A stretch of DNA of 64,000 nucleotides from Rhizobium deserti (GCF_004358025.1 NZ_SMTL01000001.1:310001-374000); one strand, 5' to 3'. Positions 28,657 through 40,094 are shown, numbered from the stretch's first letter. Translations and numbers: made by a program. The notes: a model not told the origin generated them from the sequence alone.

Positions 28657-28676
28657 GCGCGCCCCGGCGTGATCAA

Positions 28677-28698
28677 CATATAAAGATATCTTTATATG
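28677..28698 (-). promoter_or_regulatory. candidate SahR operator of sahR-metF
   Basis: A perfect 22-bp palindrome with half-site CATATAAAGAT, 21 bp before the sahR ATG. A TTGCAA (28712-28717) on the same strand could be a -35, so the operator would overlap the -10. The core recurs before metH. Confidence 0.75.
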
Positions 28699-28730
28699 AA
28701 TCGTATTGAGCTTGCAAGTGGCGCCCGCCG

Positions 28731-28758
28731 GAAATGAAAAGGGCGGCCGAAGCCGCCC
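28731..28758 (-). terminator. terminator of the chemoreceptor gene
   Basis: On the minus strand GGGCGGC-TTCG-GCCGCCC forms a 7-bp stem with a stable UUCG loop, followed by TTTTCATTT. It lies 21 bp after the stop codon. Confidence 0.88.
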
Positions 28759-28779
28759 ATGCCTTAACGATGGTATTTC

Positions 28780-31152
28780 TCAGAATTCTTGCCACTCGTC
28801 CGCCTTTAGAGCGAGCGCCGCATTGCCTGTCGATGCCGGAGGCCGGGCAGTTGGGCGCGGCTGATGCTCATGCCGAGCCGCCGACACTTGGCGCGCCGGT
28901 GCGGGTGTCGCTTCGGCAGTGCGCATACGTGCAGCTGCCTGCCGAAGCTGGCCGGAACCGCCGCCGAGCTGGAACTGAGCCAGCAGGTCATTGAGGTTAG
29001 CGCTTTCCTGCGCCAGGCCAGCACCTGCCGCGTTCATTTCCTCGACCATGGCGGCGTTCTGCTGGGTTGCCTGGTCCATGTGGTTCACCGCCGTATTGAC
29101 CTCTGCAAGCCCGACGGACTGTTCTTGAGCAGCCGTGGCAATGGCATCCATGTGGTTGTTGACCGTCAGCACCAGATGAGCGATCTGCCCCAGCCCCTCG
29201 CCCGTGTCGTTGACGAGCTTGACGCCCTCTCCGACCGCCACGGCTGAGTTGGAAATCAACGCCTTGATCTCCTTGGCGGCATTGGCCGAGCGCTGGGCCA
29301 GTTCGCGGACTTCCTGAGCGACAACGGCAAAACCCTTGCCAGCTTCGCCAGCACGCGCCGCTTCCACGCCCGCATTGAGGGCCAGCAAATTGGTCTGGAA
29401 AGCGATCTCGTCGATGACGCCAATGATCTGGCCGATCTGCTTGGACGATTGTTCGATGCGCTCCATTGCGGCAACGGCGTTGCGCACCACCTGACCGGAT
29501 TGTTCCGCTCGGCTGCTTGTGTCACGCACCACGTCGCGCGCTTCGGAGGTCCGCTTGGATGTGCTCACCACATTGGAGGTGATCTCTTCCAGAGCAGCGG
29601 CCGTTTGTTCCAGCGAGGCAGCCTGCTGCTCGGTGCGCTTGGCCAGATTGTCGGATGCATCGGAAATTTCCTTGGAGCCGCCGGCGACGGTCGAAACCGC
29701 CTGCCCGAAGCCGAGCAGGGCATTGCGTAGCTGGACTACCGACGTGTTGAAATCCTGCCGCAGCGCTTCGAACTGGGGAGCGAACTGCTGGTTGATCTCG
29801 CACAGCATGTCACCAGACGCCAGCCGCTTGAGACCGACGGCAAGTTCCCCCGTCGCCTGATTGAGCCGCTCTTCGGCTTCCGCCTCTGCACGTGCCTGCA
29901 GATCCGCCTTTTCGCGCTCTGCAGCCTGGCGGTTCAGTTCCGCTTCTTCTTCCAGCTTCTTGTTGCGGATCGCGGCTTCCCGAAACACTTCGACGGATTG
30001 AGCCATGCCGCCGATCTCGTCCCTGCGATTGGAACCGGCGATGACGACGTCTAGATCGCCGGCTGCGAGCGCACGCATGCATTCCGTCAGACGCGATACC
30101 GGCCGCACGACCCGGACGATGACGATCATCATGCCGACAATGGCAATACCTACGACCAGTACCAGCATCACCGTGTAGAAGATCAGCGCGCTGAAGGCTG
30201 AGGCCACGGACGCGGTAGAAACCAGTGCCAGTTGATCCATGGCAGTAGAGGCGACTGCGGCTATGGTACCAAGTGCAGCTGTCACCTTGGGGCGCCATTC
30301 GTCGATGCCGATAGGGCTCGACTGACCGCTCTTCAGCCGAGTCACGATATCCTTGCGCCAGGTTGCGAAGTCGCCGGTGAAATAGCTCTGGTCAGCTTTG
30401 GCCAGAGCGCTCTTCAGGTCAGCCGGTGTAGCCGGATGATTAACAAGTGCTTTTACCGAGCCCCAGGCGAATGCAGCTCCCGAGTCGGCGCTTGCTACAG
30501 TATTGTTTTCGGCAGCATCGAGCGGGCGACCTGCAGCAACAGCGCCATTGAGAGCAACTGTCGCAGTACCACCCAAGGCGCGTGCCGACCAGGCGGCCGA
30601 GCGGATCTGGATAAGCGCGACCATGGTCGGATCAAGCGTGCGGATTTCGCCTTCGACAGCAGCCGAGGTGGCTTCCAGTTTGGCTAGAAACTCCGCACCG
30701 AGGTCCAAGACAGCCTTGTCCAGACCCTTCTCGCGAGCTTCCAGCTCCGAGGCAAAAGCCTGATCCACTCTTTGACGCAATGCCAGCACCTTGTCGTATA
30801 TGGATTTGGCATCTGAGATGGCTGTGCCGACAGCCTCGGATGGAAGGCCAACAGCACCATCCAAGGCGCCCTTCATGGCCGCATCGACCTTGGCACGAGA
30901 AGCCTTGACGCTTTCGATCGAGCCGGCAGCAGCGGAACGCGCCATCGTCAGGGCCGTCGCGCTGTCACCGCGTTCACTGCGGAAGTTCAAGAGCGCGTTG
31001 AACAGCGCCTTGTCGATCTCTGCAAGTTGCGCGACCTCCTGATAAGTCCGGTATTGAGAATGCGCTGTCAGGGTTGAGCGTCCCACCAGCCCGGCAAGCG
31101 CCAGACTTACCACGAGAAATGCACCGACAAGAACATTGCGTATTGAGAACAT
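28780..31152 (-). CDS. methyl-accepting chemotaxis protein
   Basis: With the start at 31152 it has 790 residues: an N-terminal membrane span (about 5-25), a long helical periplasmic sensor region, a second span near 325-350, HAMP ([22 protein letters not shown]), coiled coil and a canonical signalling tip ([34 protein letters not shown] region). The last residues are EWQEF, matching the W-x-x-F pentapeptide that tethers CheR and CheB in some receptors. No che genes are next to it. The ligand cannot be read. Confidence 0.93.
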   Translation of the reverse strand: MFSIRNVLVGAFLVVSLALAGLVGRSTLTAHSQYRTYQEVAQLAEIDKALFNALLNFRSERGDSATALTMARSAAAGSIESVKASRAKVDAAMKGALDGAVGLPSEAVGTAISDAKSIYDKVLALRQRVDQAFASELEAREKGLDKAVLDLGAEFLAKLEATSAAVEGEIRTLDPTMVALIQIRSAAWSARALGGTATVALNGAVAAGRPLDAAENNTVASADSGAAFAWGSVKALVNHPATPADLKSALAKADQSYFTGDFATWRKDIVTRLKSGQSSPIGIDEWRPKVTAALGTIAAVASTAMDQLALVSTASVASAFSALIFYTVMLVLVVGIAIVGMMIVIVRVVRPVSRLTECMRALAAGDLDVVIAGSNRRDEIGGMAQSVEVFREAAIRNKKLEEEAELNRQAAEREKADLQARAEAEAEERLNQATGELAVGLKRLASGDMLCEINQQFAPQFEALRQDFNTSVVQLRNALLGFGQAVSTVAGGSKEISDASDNLAKRTEQQAASLEQTAAALEEITSNVVSTSKRTSEARDVVRDTSSRAEQSGQVVRNAVAAMERIEQSSKQIGQIIGVIDEIAFQTNLLALNAGVEAARAGEAGKGFAVVAQEVRELAQRSANAAKEIKALISNSAVAVGEGVKLVNDTGEGLGQIAHLVLTVNNHMDAIATAAQEQSVGLAEVNTAVNHMDQATQQNAAMVEEMNAAGAGLAQESANLNDLLAQFQLGGGSGQLRQAAARMRTAEATPAPARQVSAARHEHQPRPTARPPASTGNAALALKADEWQEF

Positions 31153-31330
31153 GGCTTCGCCCTGGATATGACTGTCGGACAACCATAGGTGAGGCAGCTA
31201 AAAATTCAGTAAATTGCAATATAGTCTGCAATAAAGCCGCCCTGTCTGCTCACGGAACCGCGGCAGGGATCATCTTTCGCCCGACTGACGGGCCCTACGC
31301 TCTCGTTAGTAGAATAGCCAAGAGACGTCC

Positions 31331-31360
31331 AACAATACGCCCCGGCTGGGGCGTATTGTT
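31331..31360 (-). terminator. terminator of ettA
   Basis: A perfect 13-bp stem, AACAATACGCCCC with its complement, and a 4-base loop, 15 bp after the ettA stop. The U-run is short (TTGTT). Confidence 0.7.
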
Positions 31361-31375
31361 GTCCTGCCGCTAAGC

Positions 31376-33025
<1,650 letters not shown>

Positions 33026-33144
33026 GGATAAAGGTGCTCCGGGGGAATTTCGGTTTGCCGCTATGTAGGCGAATTGGGAGCCGGGAGCAATCTAGGTGAA
33101 TTGGAAAGCGCGCTTTCCGTGTGGCATATTGGCCGAAATGGCAG

Positions 33145-34941
33145 TCAGCGCAGATTTACGTGATCGATCCGAAACAACTGGAACGGATTTGTTGGGCCCG
33201 TATCGAGGCGAACGAGGCCGGGCCAGTCTAGTCCGGCAGCAAGCGCGTCATAAAGTGGCGCCGTGCCGACGTCGGTCTTCAGCGGAAACCGGCAGACAGC
33301 CACGTAGTCGAAAGGCTCGAGCGCTTTGCGTCTGACCTCCGCATCGGTCGAGACCAGCGCTTCGAACGCACGCCGCATTCCCGGAGACGCCCGATGAAAC
33401 GGCACCGCCGCGACCGAGAACCCGTGCGGCATGGTGAAGGCAAGCTGCAGCGACAGTGCCTGCGGCGCGACGATTCGCCCGGCAGGAACCTGCGCAAGCA
33501 CGGAAAGATCTCCGCTCCTGCACTCGTCGAACGCCATGTAGTCGACGGCATCGTAGATCTTCACCGTTGCGGGCATCAACAGTCTCAACCCGGCAACCGT
33601 CGCGACGAGCAGGCCGACGCAGGCGAGAACAGGCAGCCTGGCCTGCGGCCATACGCCCGGTGGGTGCTTCAGGTGCTTATAGGCGAAGGGCAAGAGCAGC
33701 GGAACAAAGGCCGAGGGGAAGCGGATATAACGGATAAGGGCGATCGTCAGCAGCAGGCTTGCAGCCGCGACCGCCGTCACCATCACGAGCCCAAGATCGC
33801 CGCGGCGCCCAGCCGCCAGCACTGCAACTATTGCCGCGATGATAACGACGCCGAGTAGCGCCACCAGCAGCACGAGCGAAAGTTCTCCATTGGACACGAG
33901 GTAGATGAGCCCCTGCTCCTGGGGGATCCGGTCGAACCAGTAATGTTTGGAGACTGGATCGATCATCCAATAGGGGCCAGCGAGGCATCTGGGAAAAAGC
34001 AGGCCGGCGATGACCATCAGGCAGCCGGCAGGCACGGCAATGGAGGCCAGCCTTTCCCAGGACGCAGCCCGATGAAAGATCAGCGACGACGCCAGCAGGA
34101 TGGCGCTGCACCCTATCATCAGCACGATGTACGGCGCCGAAAACGCGTCGCACTGCGTCGAAGCACTACCGGAACGCCCCAGCAGGGCCAGAGCCAGCGG
34201 ACCGGTCGAAATCAGCATCGATGCCGACGCAGCGCGTAGGACCGGCAGCGCCGGACTGTTCTTGAGGACGAAGGCGATAACGATGCCTGCAAACGCCAGG
34301 ACGACAAATGGCAGGCCTTCCAGAGCGATCGCAATCGATACCACGCTGCCGAGCCCGATCATCACGCCGCCTGCCCGGTCCCAACGCGCAAGGCCGGCGG
34401 TGATAGCCATCAGCGCAACAAGTTGCATGTTGTGATGATCGATGCGGCCTGGGACAAATTCCCATAAGGCAAACAGCATCAGGATCGTCGCTGCGATCAG
34501 AAGCAGGCCGTCGAGCACCGACCGGAACGTCGTCGTTCGGGCAATGACCGAAGCGCCAAGCAGGCTGTAGACGGCGAGCATGACAGGCGGCCAGATCAGA
34601 AACGCGGTCAATAGCGCCCGGTCGGGGCTGAAGACCGGCGAAAGCAGACGGGCGATTAAGAGATAGGGAAGATCGACAAGGCGTGACCAAGGCGAAACAT
34701 AGGCTTCCGGCATGCTGATCATTGGCAGAGTCAGGCCCCACCAGTCACCGGCTGGGGACATCAGCTGGCGGATCTGGATCTCCCGCATCAGGTCGTCGAT
34801 GTCTCCCAAAAACAGTTTGCCGTCGGCAAGATCGAATGCACAGAGCAGAAGGCCGGTGAGGTAGATGACAAGGAAGATGCGGAGCACCGACGTTTTTGCT
34901 TCGGCAACACCTTGCGAAGCAACACTGCCGCCGCGTCTCAT
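33145..34941 (-). CDS. polytopic membrane protein, GT-C glycosyltransferase-like
   Basis: With the ATG at 34941 (GGGATGGAA upstream) it has 598 residues. About twelve hydrophobic segments are followed by a soluble C-terminal domain of roughly 120 residues. The first loop has an acidic motif, FLGDIDDLMREIQIRQL, and SPWSRLVDLPYLLI follows, an arrangement like GT-C lipid-linked sugar transferases. A later loop with GRIDHHNMQL is also seen. The function is unproven. No glycan operon surrounds it. A start at 34980 without a ribosome site is the alternative. Confidence 0.6.
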   Translation of the reverse strand: MRRGGSVASQGVAEAKTSVLRIFLVIYLTGLLLCAFDLADGKLFLGDIDDLMREIQIRQLMSPAGDWWGLTLPMISMPEAYVSPWSRLVDLPYLLIARLLSPVFSPDRALLTAFLIWPPVMLAVYSLLGASVIARTTTFRSVLDGLLLIAATILMLFALWEFVPGRIDHHNMQLVALMAITAGLARWDRAGGVMIGLGSVVSIAIALEGLPFVVLAFAGIVIAFVLKNSPALPVLRAASASMLISTGPLALALLGRSGSASTQCDAFSAPYIVLMIGCSAILLASSLIFHRAASWERLASIAVPAGCLMVIAGLLFPRCLAGPYWMIDPVSKHYWFDRIPQEQGLIYLVSNGELSLVLLVALLGVVIIAAIVAVLAAGRRGDLGLVMVTAVAAASLLLTIALIRYIRFPSAFVPLLLPFAYKHLKHPPGVWPQARLPVLACVGLLVATVAGLRLLMPATVKIYDAVDYMAFDECRSGDLSVLAQVPAGRIVAPQALSLQLAFTMPHGFSVAAVPFHRASPGMRRAFEALVSTDAEVRRKALEPFDYVAVCRFPLKTDVGTAPLYDALAAGLDWPGLVRLDTGPTNPFQLFRIDHVNLR

Positions 34942-35075
34942 CGCAATTCCATCCCGCCGTTTGCAGCCCTCGGCTATCATACGCGCGAAGTCTTTAACAT
35001 TGCGCTACGCAGGACGGTCTGCGAAACATCGGCAAAGGCGATCGATGCGCCTGTCGGGAGATGAGCGGAGGGACG

Positions 35076-36020
35076 ATGTTCGATCGACTGCAAAGACTGC
35101 AAAGCCCGACTGGCGCATCCATTGCCTATCACCACCAACCGGCGACAGAACCTGAGCGAGGCATCCTGCTGATCTCGCACGGGCTTGCCGAACACTCGCG
35201 GCGTTATGCGGCCTTCGCCAGGGAGATGAGTGGCCATGGCTTTCATGTCTACGCCTTTGACCACCGCGGACATGGCCAGACAACGGTGCCGGACGCGCCG
35301 CTCGGGCGCTTTGCGCAGAGGCAAGGTGCTCGCCTCGTCGTCGATGACGTTCTTGCCGTGAGGGATATGGCAGCGGCGACCCATCCCGATTTGCCGGTCA
35401 TCCTCTTCGGGCATTCCATGGGCGGATTGATCGGGCTCAATGCCGCAATCAGCAGTCCCCAGAAATTTGCAGCCCTCGCCATCTGGAACTCCAACTTCAA
35501 CCCGGGTCTCGCGGGCCGAGCCGCGCAAATCATCCTGCGAGCGGAAAGAGCGCTGAAAGGTTCAGATGTCCCAAGCGGCCTCCTGCCGAAACTCACCTTC
35601 CGCGCCTGGGGCAGATCTATCGCAGGCCATCGCACGGAATTGGACTGGCTCAGCCATGACCGCGATGCCGTCGACGCCTATATCGAGGATCCCCTTTGCG
35701 GCTTCGACGCCAGCGTTTCCCTCTGGCTTGATCTCTTCGAACTGACGTTCAGGGCGCCGAAGATGATCGAACGCCTGCCGAAACATCTGCCAATTCACCT
35801 CGTTGGCGGAGCCGAAGACCCGGCAACAAACGGCGGACGCGAGATCCAGTGGCTGTCGCAGCTTTTGAAACGAAATGGCTTGTCATCGGTCATCACGAAG
35901 ATATGGCCCGCAACCCGGCACGAAACCCTCAACGACACGGTCAGAGGCCGCGCCACCGCCGAGTTTGCCGCCTGGGCCAAGACCGTTCTGGCCGCTCCCA
36001 AGACCCTCGAAACGGAATGA
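35076..36020 (+). CDS. alpha/beta hydrolase (monoacylglycerol lipase-like, serine aminopeptidase S33 family)
   Basis: The ATG at 35076 has GGAGGG just upstream and gives 314 residues. The oxyanion HG motif is in LLISHGLAEHSRRY, the acidic pair region in VYAFDHRGHGQT, and the nucleophile elbow is GHSMGG (about residues 115-120). Late His is in WPATRHETLND near the C-terminus, with Asp in VGGAEDPATNGG. This is the MGL/lysophospholipase pattern. The natural ester is unknown. Confidence 0.85.
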   Translation: MFDRLQRLQSPTGASIAYHHQPATEPERGILLISHGLAEHSRRYAAFAREMSGHGFHVYAFDHRGHGQTTVPDAPLGRFAQRQGARLVVDDVLAVRDMAAATHPDLPVILFGHSMGGLIGLNAAISSPQKFAALAIWNSNFNPGLAGRAAQIILRAERALKGSDVPSGLLPKLTFRAWGRSIAGHRTELDWLSHDRDAVDAYIEDPLCGFDASVSLWLDLFELTFRAPKMIERLPKHLPIHLVGGAEDPATNGGREIQWLSQLLKRNGLSSVITKIWPATRHETLNDTVRGRATAEFAAWAKTVLAAPKTLETE

Positions 36021-36071
36021 GATCATGACATTTATTCAAGTGCCGGCAGCAGGCGCAGCCACTATAGGAAG

Positions 36072-37040
36072 ATGATGAATTCGTCGACCGCCAGATTAAC
36101 CCCAGCCTCTTCACCGCCGGCCGTCATGACGGGCCTCGGCCTGATGATCGTGGCCATGCTGCTGGCTCCGCTGATCGACATTTTTTCCAAGCTTGCCACC
36201 GACACCGCCTCCCCGACACTGATCACCGCTGCTAGGTTTATGTTCCAGGCGCTCTGCATGCTGCCGATCGTGTTACGAAACAGATCCTGGCTGAAGTTTT
36301 CATGGCGGCTGAGCTTTTACCACGCCATCCGGGCTGCGGTGATCACGCTCTCCATGGTGTGTTTCGTCGCCACACTCGCGGTCATGGAGGTCGCCGACGC
36401 GGTCGCCATATTTTTCGTTGAACCAATCATCCTGACCGTGCTTTCCAGCATATTCCTCAAGGAGACCATCGGCTGGCGTCGCTATACCGCCTGCGCGGTG
36501 GGCTTTGCCGGAGCTCTGATCGTCGTGCGGCCGAGTTTCCAGGAGATTGGCTGGGTGGCGCTGCTGCCCATTGTCACTGCCTTCTGCGTCGCCATATTCG
36601 CACTGATGACGCGCGCTCTCGCTCACCGTGAAGATCCCTGGTCCATGCAGTTCCAGATGGCGCTTTGGGGCATGCCGATCTGCGCCATCCTGCTCTTGGT
36701 CGGCCATCTGACCGGCATCGGGTTTCTCCTCCCTTCTGTGCCGGACGGCTTGACCTTCACCTGGCTTGCCGGGGTCGGCGTATTTGCCGCTCTTTCCGGG
36801 ATCCTGGCCGTCTACGCCTATCGCGCCGCGCCAGCCTCGGTCGTCGCGCCCTTGCAGTATTTCGAGATCGTTTCGGCGACGCTGTTCGGCTGGCTGGTCT
36901 TCGGCGACTTCCCGGATCCGGTGAAATGGCTTGGTATCAGCATCATCATCGGCTCCGGCCTCTTCATCATCTGGCGCGAACGCCGCGTCGCTTCGCAAAA
37001 ACCGGTGACCAGCAGCGCCGAGACATCAGTGACCCCTTGA
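36072..37040 (+). CDS. DMT-superfamily transporter (EamA family)
   Basis: This 322-residue protein has ten hydrophobic segments. The first EamA repeat begins LGLMIVAMLLAPLIDIFSKLATDT and the second ends GISIIIGSGLFIIWRERRV. It starts 51 bp after the hydrolase gene, and its stop codon is 2 bp before the CoA-transferase start, so it heads or belongs to that operon. It may import or export the acid handled by the next two enzymes; this is inference from position. Confidence 0.87.
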   Translation: MMNSSTARLTPASSPPAVMTGLGLMIVAMLLAPLIDIFSKLATDTASPTLITAARFMFQALCMLPIVLRNRSWLKFSWRLSFYHAIRAAVITLSMVCFVATLAVMEVADAVAIFFVEPIILTVLSSIFLKETIGWRRYTACAVGFAGALIVVRPSFQEIGWVALLPIVTAFCVAIFALMTRALAHREDPWSMQFQMALWGMPICAILLLVGHLTGIGFLLPSVPDGLTFTWLAGVGVFAALSGILAVYAYRAAPASVVAPLQYFEIVSATLFGWLVFGDFPDPVKWLGISIIIGSGLFIIWRERRVASQKPVTSSAETSVTP

Positions 37041-37042
37041 AG

Positions 37043-38239
37043 ATGGACAAGCCCCAGAAGAAGCCGCCGCTTTCCGGCATCCGCGTCATCGAACTCGCCC
37101 GCGTTCTCGCTGGTCCCTGGGCCGGGCAGATGCTGGCCGATATGGGGGCCGATGTCATCAAGGTGGAAAATCCCGATGGTGGCGACGATACCCGGGCCTG
37201 GGGGCCGCCCTTCGTGCAGGGGGCGGACGGCGAAAATCTGTCAGCCGCCTATTATCACTCGACCAACCGCGGCAAGCGGTCGATTGCAGTGGATCTGAAG
37301 ACGGCAGAAGGGCAGGACGTGGTGCAGCGTCTGGCGGCAAGCGCCGATATTCTGATCGAGAATTTCAAGCTCGGCGGCCTGACAAAATACGGGCTTCACT
37401 ATGAGAGCCTGAGGAAGATCAACCCGAAGCTCATCTACTGCTCGATCACCGGTTTCGGCCAGGACGGGCCTTATGCCAGCCTCGCGGGCTACGACTACAT
37501 CGTCCAGGGCATGTCCGGCTTCATGTCGGTCACCGGCGAGCCGCACGGCCAGCCGATGAAAGCGGGTGTCGCGATCGCCGACATTTTCACCGGCATCTAC
37601 GCCGTCACCGCCATCCAGGGCGCACTCATTCATGCAATGAAGACGGGCGAAGGCCAGCATATCGACATGGCGCTTCTCGACGTGATGTCGGCAGTTTTGG
37701 CGAACCAGAACATGAACTATCTGGTCTCCCAGGTAGCGCCGCAACGGCTGGGCAATGCACATCCGAATATCTCGCCCTATGAGGTGATCCCGGTCAGCGA
37801 TGGCCATATCATCCTGGCCATCGGCAATGACGGCCAGTTCCGCCGGCTCTGCCGCGTCCTCGGCATCGAGGCCGTCGCGAGCGACGAGCGCTACGCCACC
37901 AACAAGGCCCGCGTGGCGCACCGTGCCGAGGTCCGCAGCCTGCTGATATCGGAAACAGCCAAGTGGACAAAGACGGCTCTTCTATCGGCCTGCGGCGACA
38001 ACGCCGTGCCGGCAGGACCTATCAATTCGGTGGCAGAAATGTTCGATGACTCCCAGGTCAGGGCGCGCGGCTTGAGGATCGACCTCGAAGCCGCCGACGG
38101 GACCATTATTCCAGGGGTAAGGAGCCCGATCGTGCTCTCGGAAACTCCACTCGCCTATTCCCGACCAAGTCCCAGTCTTGGTGAGCATACCGAAGAGATC
38201 CTGGCCGAACTGAACCAGATGGAGGAAAGCAAAGCATGA
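37043..38239 (+). CDS. CaiB/BaiF-family CoA-transferase (class III)
   Basis: Class III CoA-transferases move CoA between carboxylic acids. The 398-residue length is typical. N-terminal landmarks are SGIRVIELARVLAGPWAGQMLADMGADVIKVE, and the catalytic Asp is expected at Asp170 in GVAIADIFTG, followed by HIDMALLDVMSAVLAN. The start is the ATG at 37043, directly after the DMT gene. The stop overlaps the ThDP-enzyme start by 4 bp. Substrates are unknown; a formyl/oxalyl pair is only one option. Confidence 0.9.
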   Translation: MDKPQKKPPLSGIRVIELARVLAGPWAGQMLADMGADVIKVENPDGGDDTRAWGPPFVQGADGENLSAAYYHSTNRGKRSIAVDLKTAEGQDVVQRLAASADILIENFKLGGLTKYGLHYESLRKINPKLIYCSITGFGQDGPYASLAGYDYIVQGMSGFMSVTGEPHGQPMKAGVAIADIFTGIYAVTAIQGALIHAMKTGEGQHIDMALLDVMSAVLANQNMNYLVSQVAPQRLGNAHPNISPYEVIPVSDGHIILAIGNDGQFRRLCRVLGIEAVASDERYATNKARVAHRAEVRSLLISETAKWTKTALLSACGDNAVPAGPINSVAEMFDDSQVRARGLRIDLEAADGTIIPGVRSPIVLSETPLAYSRPSPSLGEHTEEILAELNQMEESKA

Positions 38240-39885
38240 AGACCGGCGGACAACTGATCGTCGAGGCGCTGAAGGCCAATGGTGTCAAGCGCATCTCTTG
38301 CGTTCCAGGCGAAAGCTATCTCGCAGTGCTCGACGCTCTTTATGACAGCGGCATAGAGGTACTCGTCTGCCGCCAGGAAGGCGGCGCGGCGATGATGGCC
38401 GACAGCTGGGGACGGCTGACCGGAGAACCGGGCATATGCATGGTTACTCGTGGCCCCGGCGCCACCAATGCCTCTGCCGGTCTCCACGTTGCGCGCCAGG
38501 ATTCCATCCCGATGATTCTTTTCATCGGCCAGGTTGCCCGTGACATGCGCGAGCGGGAAGCTTTCCAGGAGGTGGAGTACCGACGTGCCTTTACCGAGTT
38601 CGCCAAATGGGTCGGCGAGATCGACGACGCGCGCCGGATACCCGAATTCGTCACCCGCGCGTTTGCCGTGGCAACGTCCGGTCGGCCCGGTCCGGTTGTT
38701 TTGACCCTGCCGGAAGACATGCTGGTGGACGAGGTCGAGGCACCGCAAGCCCGCCCCTACACACTGGTCGAAAGCCATCCCGGGAGAACCCAGATGGCCC
38801 GCTTCGAGACGATGCTGAAGGAGGCGCAGCGGCCAATGTTCATCATCGGCGGCACCCGCTGGAGCGAACAGGCCGTCGCTGATTTCCAGAACTTTGCCAG
38901 CCGCTTCAAGCTTCCGGTCGGCTGCTCCTTCCGTCGCCAGATGCTGTTCAACCACCTTCACCCGTCCTATGCGGGCGATGTCGGCATCGGCATCAATCCG
39001 GCGCTCGCCAAGCAGATCAAGGATTCCGACCTCCTGGTTCTGATCGGCAGCCGCATGTCGGAAATGCCCTCATCCAGCTACACGCTGATCGACATCCCCT
39101 ACCCGAAGCAGAAGCTTGTTCATGTCTTCCCTGATCCGGAAGAGCTTGGGCACCTCTACCGGCCCGATCTTGCCATCTGCGCTGCACCGGCGGAGTTCGT
39201 GGCCGCGCTTGGCGATCTCCAACCGCCGGCCCTACCGCTGTGGGCAGAGCGAAAATCGGCTATGCATGATTCCTATCTCAAATGGTCGACGCCGCCGCAG
39301 ACTGGTCCCGGCGCCGTCCATATGGGGCCGATCATGCAGTGGATCGAAGAGAATGTGCCGGACGACACGATCTTCACCAATGGCGCCGGCAATTACGCCA
39401 CCTGGCTTCACCGTTTTCACCGTTTTCGCAAATACAACACCCAGTCGGCACCGACCTCCGGTTCGATGGGCTATGGACTGCCGGCAGCGGTTGCGGCGAA
39501 ACAATTGTTTCCTGAACGGGAAGTGGTCTGCTTTGCCGGCGACGGCTGCTTCATGATGCATGGCCAAGAGTTCATCACAGCCGTCCGATATGAATTGCCG
39601 ATCATCACCGTGCTCGTCAACAACGGCATTTACGGGACGATCCGGATGCATCAGGAACGGGAATATCCAGGACGCGTTAGCGCCACCGATCTGGTTAACC
39701 CGGATTTCGTTGCCTATGCGCAGGCCTTTGGCGGCCATGGCGAACTGGTGGAAAAGACGGAAGATTTCGGACCAGCTTATCAGCGCGCACGCGACAGCGG
39801 CAAACCTTCCATTATCGAGGTCCGGCTCAATCCGGAAGCCATCACGCCGGCGAGGACGCTGACGCAGATCCGAGATAGGACTTAA
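38236..39885 (+). CDS. thiamine-diphosphate-dependent enzyme (acetolactate synthase-like large subunit family)
   Basis: The 549-residue protein has the three-domain POX/ALS fold. The ThDP-activating Glu48 is in CRQEGGAAMMADSWG, and the cofactor Mg motif runs from GDG (in CFAGDGCFMM, about 435) to NN (VLVNNGIYGTI, about 463). The TGEPGICMVTRGPGATNASAG segment is standard. It is coupled by ATGA to the CoA-transferase. No small subunit is nearby and the residues around the site do not let me name a substrate. Oxalyl-CoA decarboxylase is possible but not shown. Confidence 0.88.
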   Translation: MKTGGQLIVEALKANGVKRISCVPGESYLAVLDALYDSGIEVLVCRQEGGAAMMADSWGRLTGEPGICMVTRGPGATNASAGLHVARQDSIPMILFIGQVARDMREREAFQEVEYRRAFTEFAKWVGEIDDARRIPEFVTRAFAVATSGRPGPVVLTLPEDMLVDEVEAPQARPYTLVESHPGRTQMARFETMLKEAQRPMFIIGGTRWSEQAVADFQNFASRFKLPVGCSFRRQMLFNHLHPSYAGDVGIGINPALAKQIKDSDLLVLIGSRMSEMPSSSYTLIDIPYPKQKLVHVFPDPEELGHLYRPDLAICAAPAEFVAALGDLQPPALPLWAERKSAMHDSYLKWSTPPQTGPGAVHMGPIMQWIEENVPDDTIFTNGAGNYATWLHRFHRFRKYNTQSAPTSGSMGYGLPAAVAAKQLFPEREVVCFAGDGCFMMHGQEFITAVRYELPIITVLVNNGIYGTIRMHQEREYPGRVSATDLVNPDFVAYAQAFGGHGELVEKTEDFGPAYQRARDSGKPSIIEVRLNPEAITPARTLTQIRDRT

Positions 39886-39931
39886 ACGTAAGCTTGAGGA
39901 ACGGAAACAGCATTTTGGCCGTTAACGGGCC

Positions 39932-40054
39932 ATGGCAGATGATACGAAACGCAAAGCACTCGGCGGAATGACGACCTTCGTCGCCGTCATCTTTCTCATC
40001 GCGATCGCGCTGGCCGCTTTCTACTTCTTCGGCCTGACACCAGGCGAAGCTTAA
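39932..40054 (+). CDS. small single-span membrane protein, 40 residues
   Basis: The product starts MADDTKRKALGGMTTF, has one span (about 14-34, VAVIFLIAIALAAFYFFG) and ends LTPGEA. The charged N-terminus and short tail are usual for small bacterial membrane proteins. The ribosome site is weak. It lies 46 bp after the ThDP gene. I recall similar small proteins in Rhizobiales, but no function. Confidence 0.6.
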   Translation: MADDTKRKALGGMTTFVAVIFLIAIALAAFYFFGLTPGEA

Positions 40055-40074
40055 GCCATTCATTCAAGTAAAGG

Positions 40075-40094
40075 GGATCGGCCGGAGCCGATCC
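40075..40094 (-). terminator. hairpin after the RidA gene
   Basis: GGATCGGC pairs perfectly with GCCGATCC around a CGGA loop, 8 bp past the RidA stop. The downstream minus strand (CCTTTACTT) is only moderately T-rich. Confidence 0.5.

Noticed and set aside
37043-39885. Naming the pair frc and oxc (oxalate degradation)
   Set aside because: The gene order fits, but I see no oxalyl-CoA-specific features in the ThDP enzyme, so the names would be a guess.
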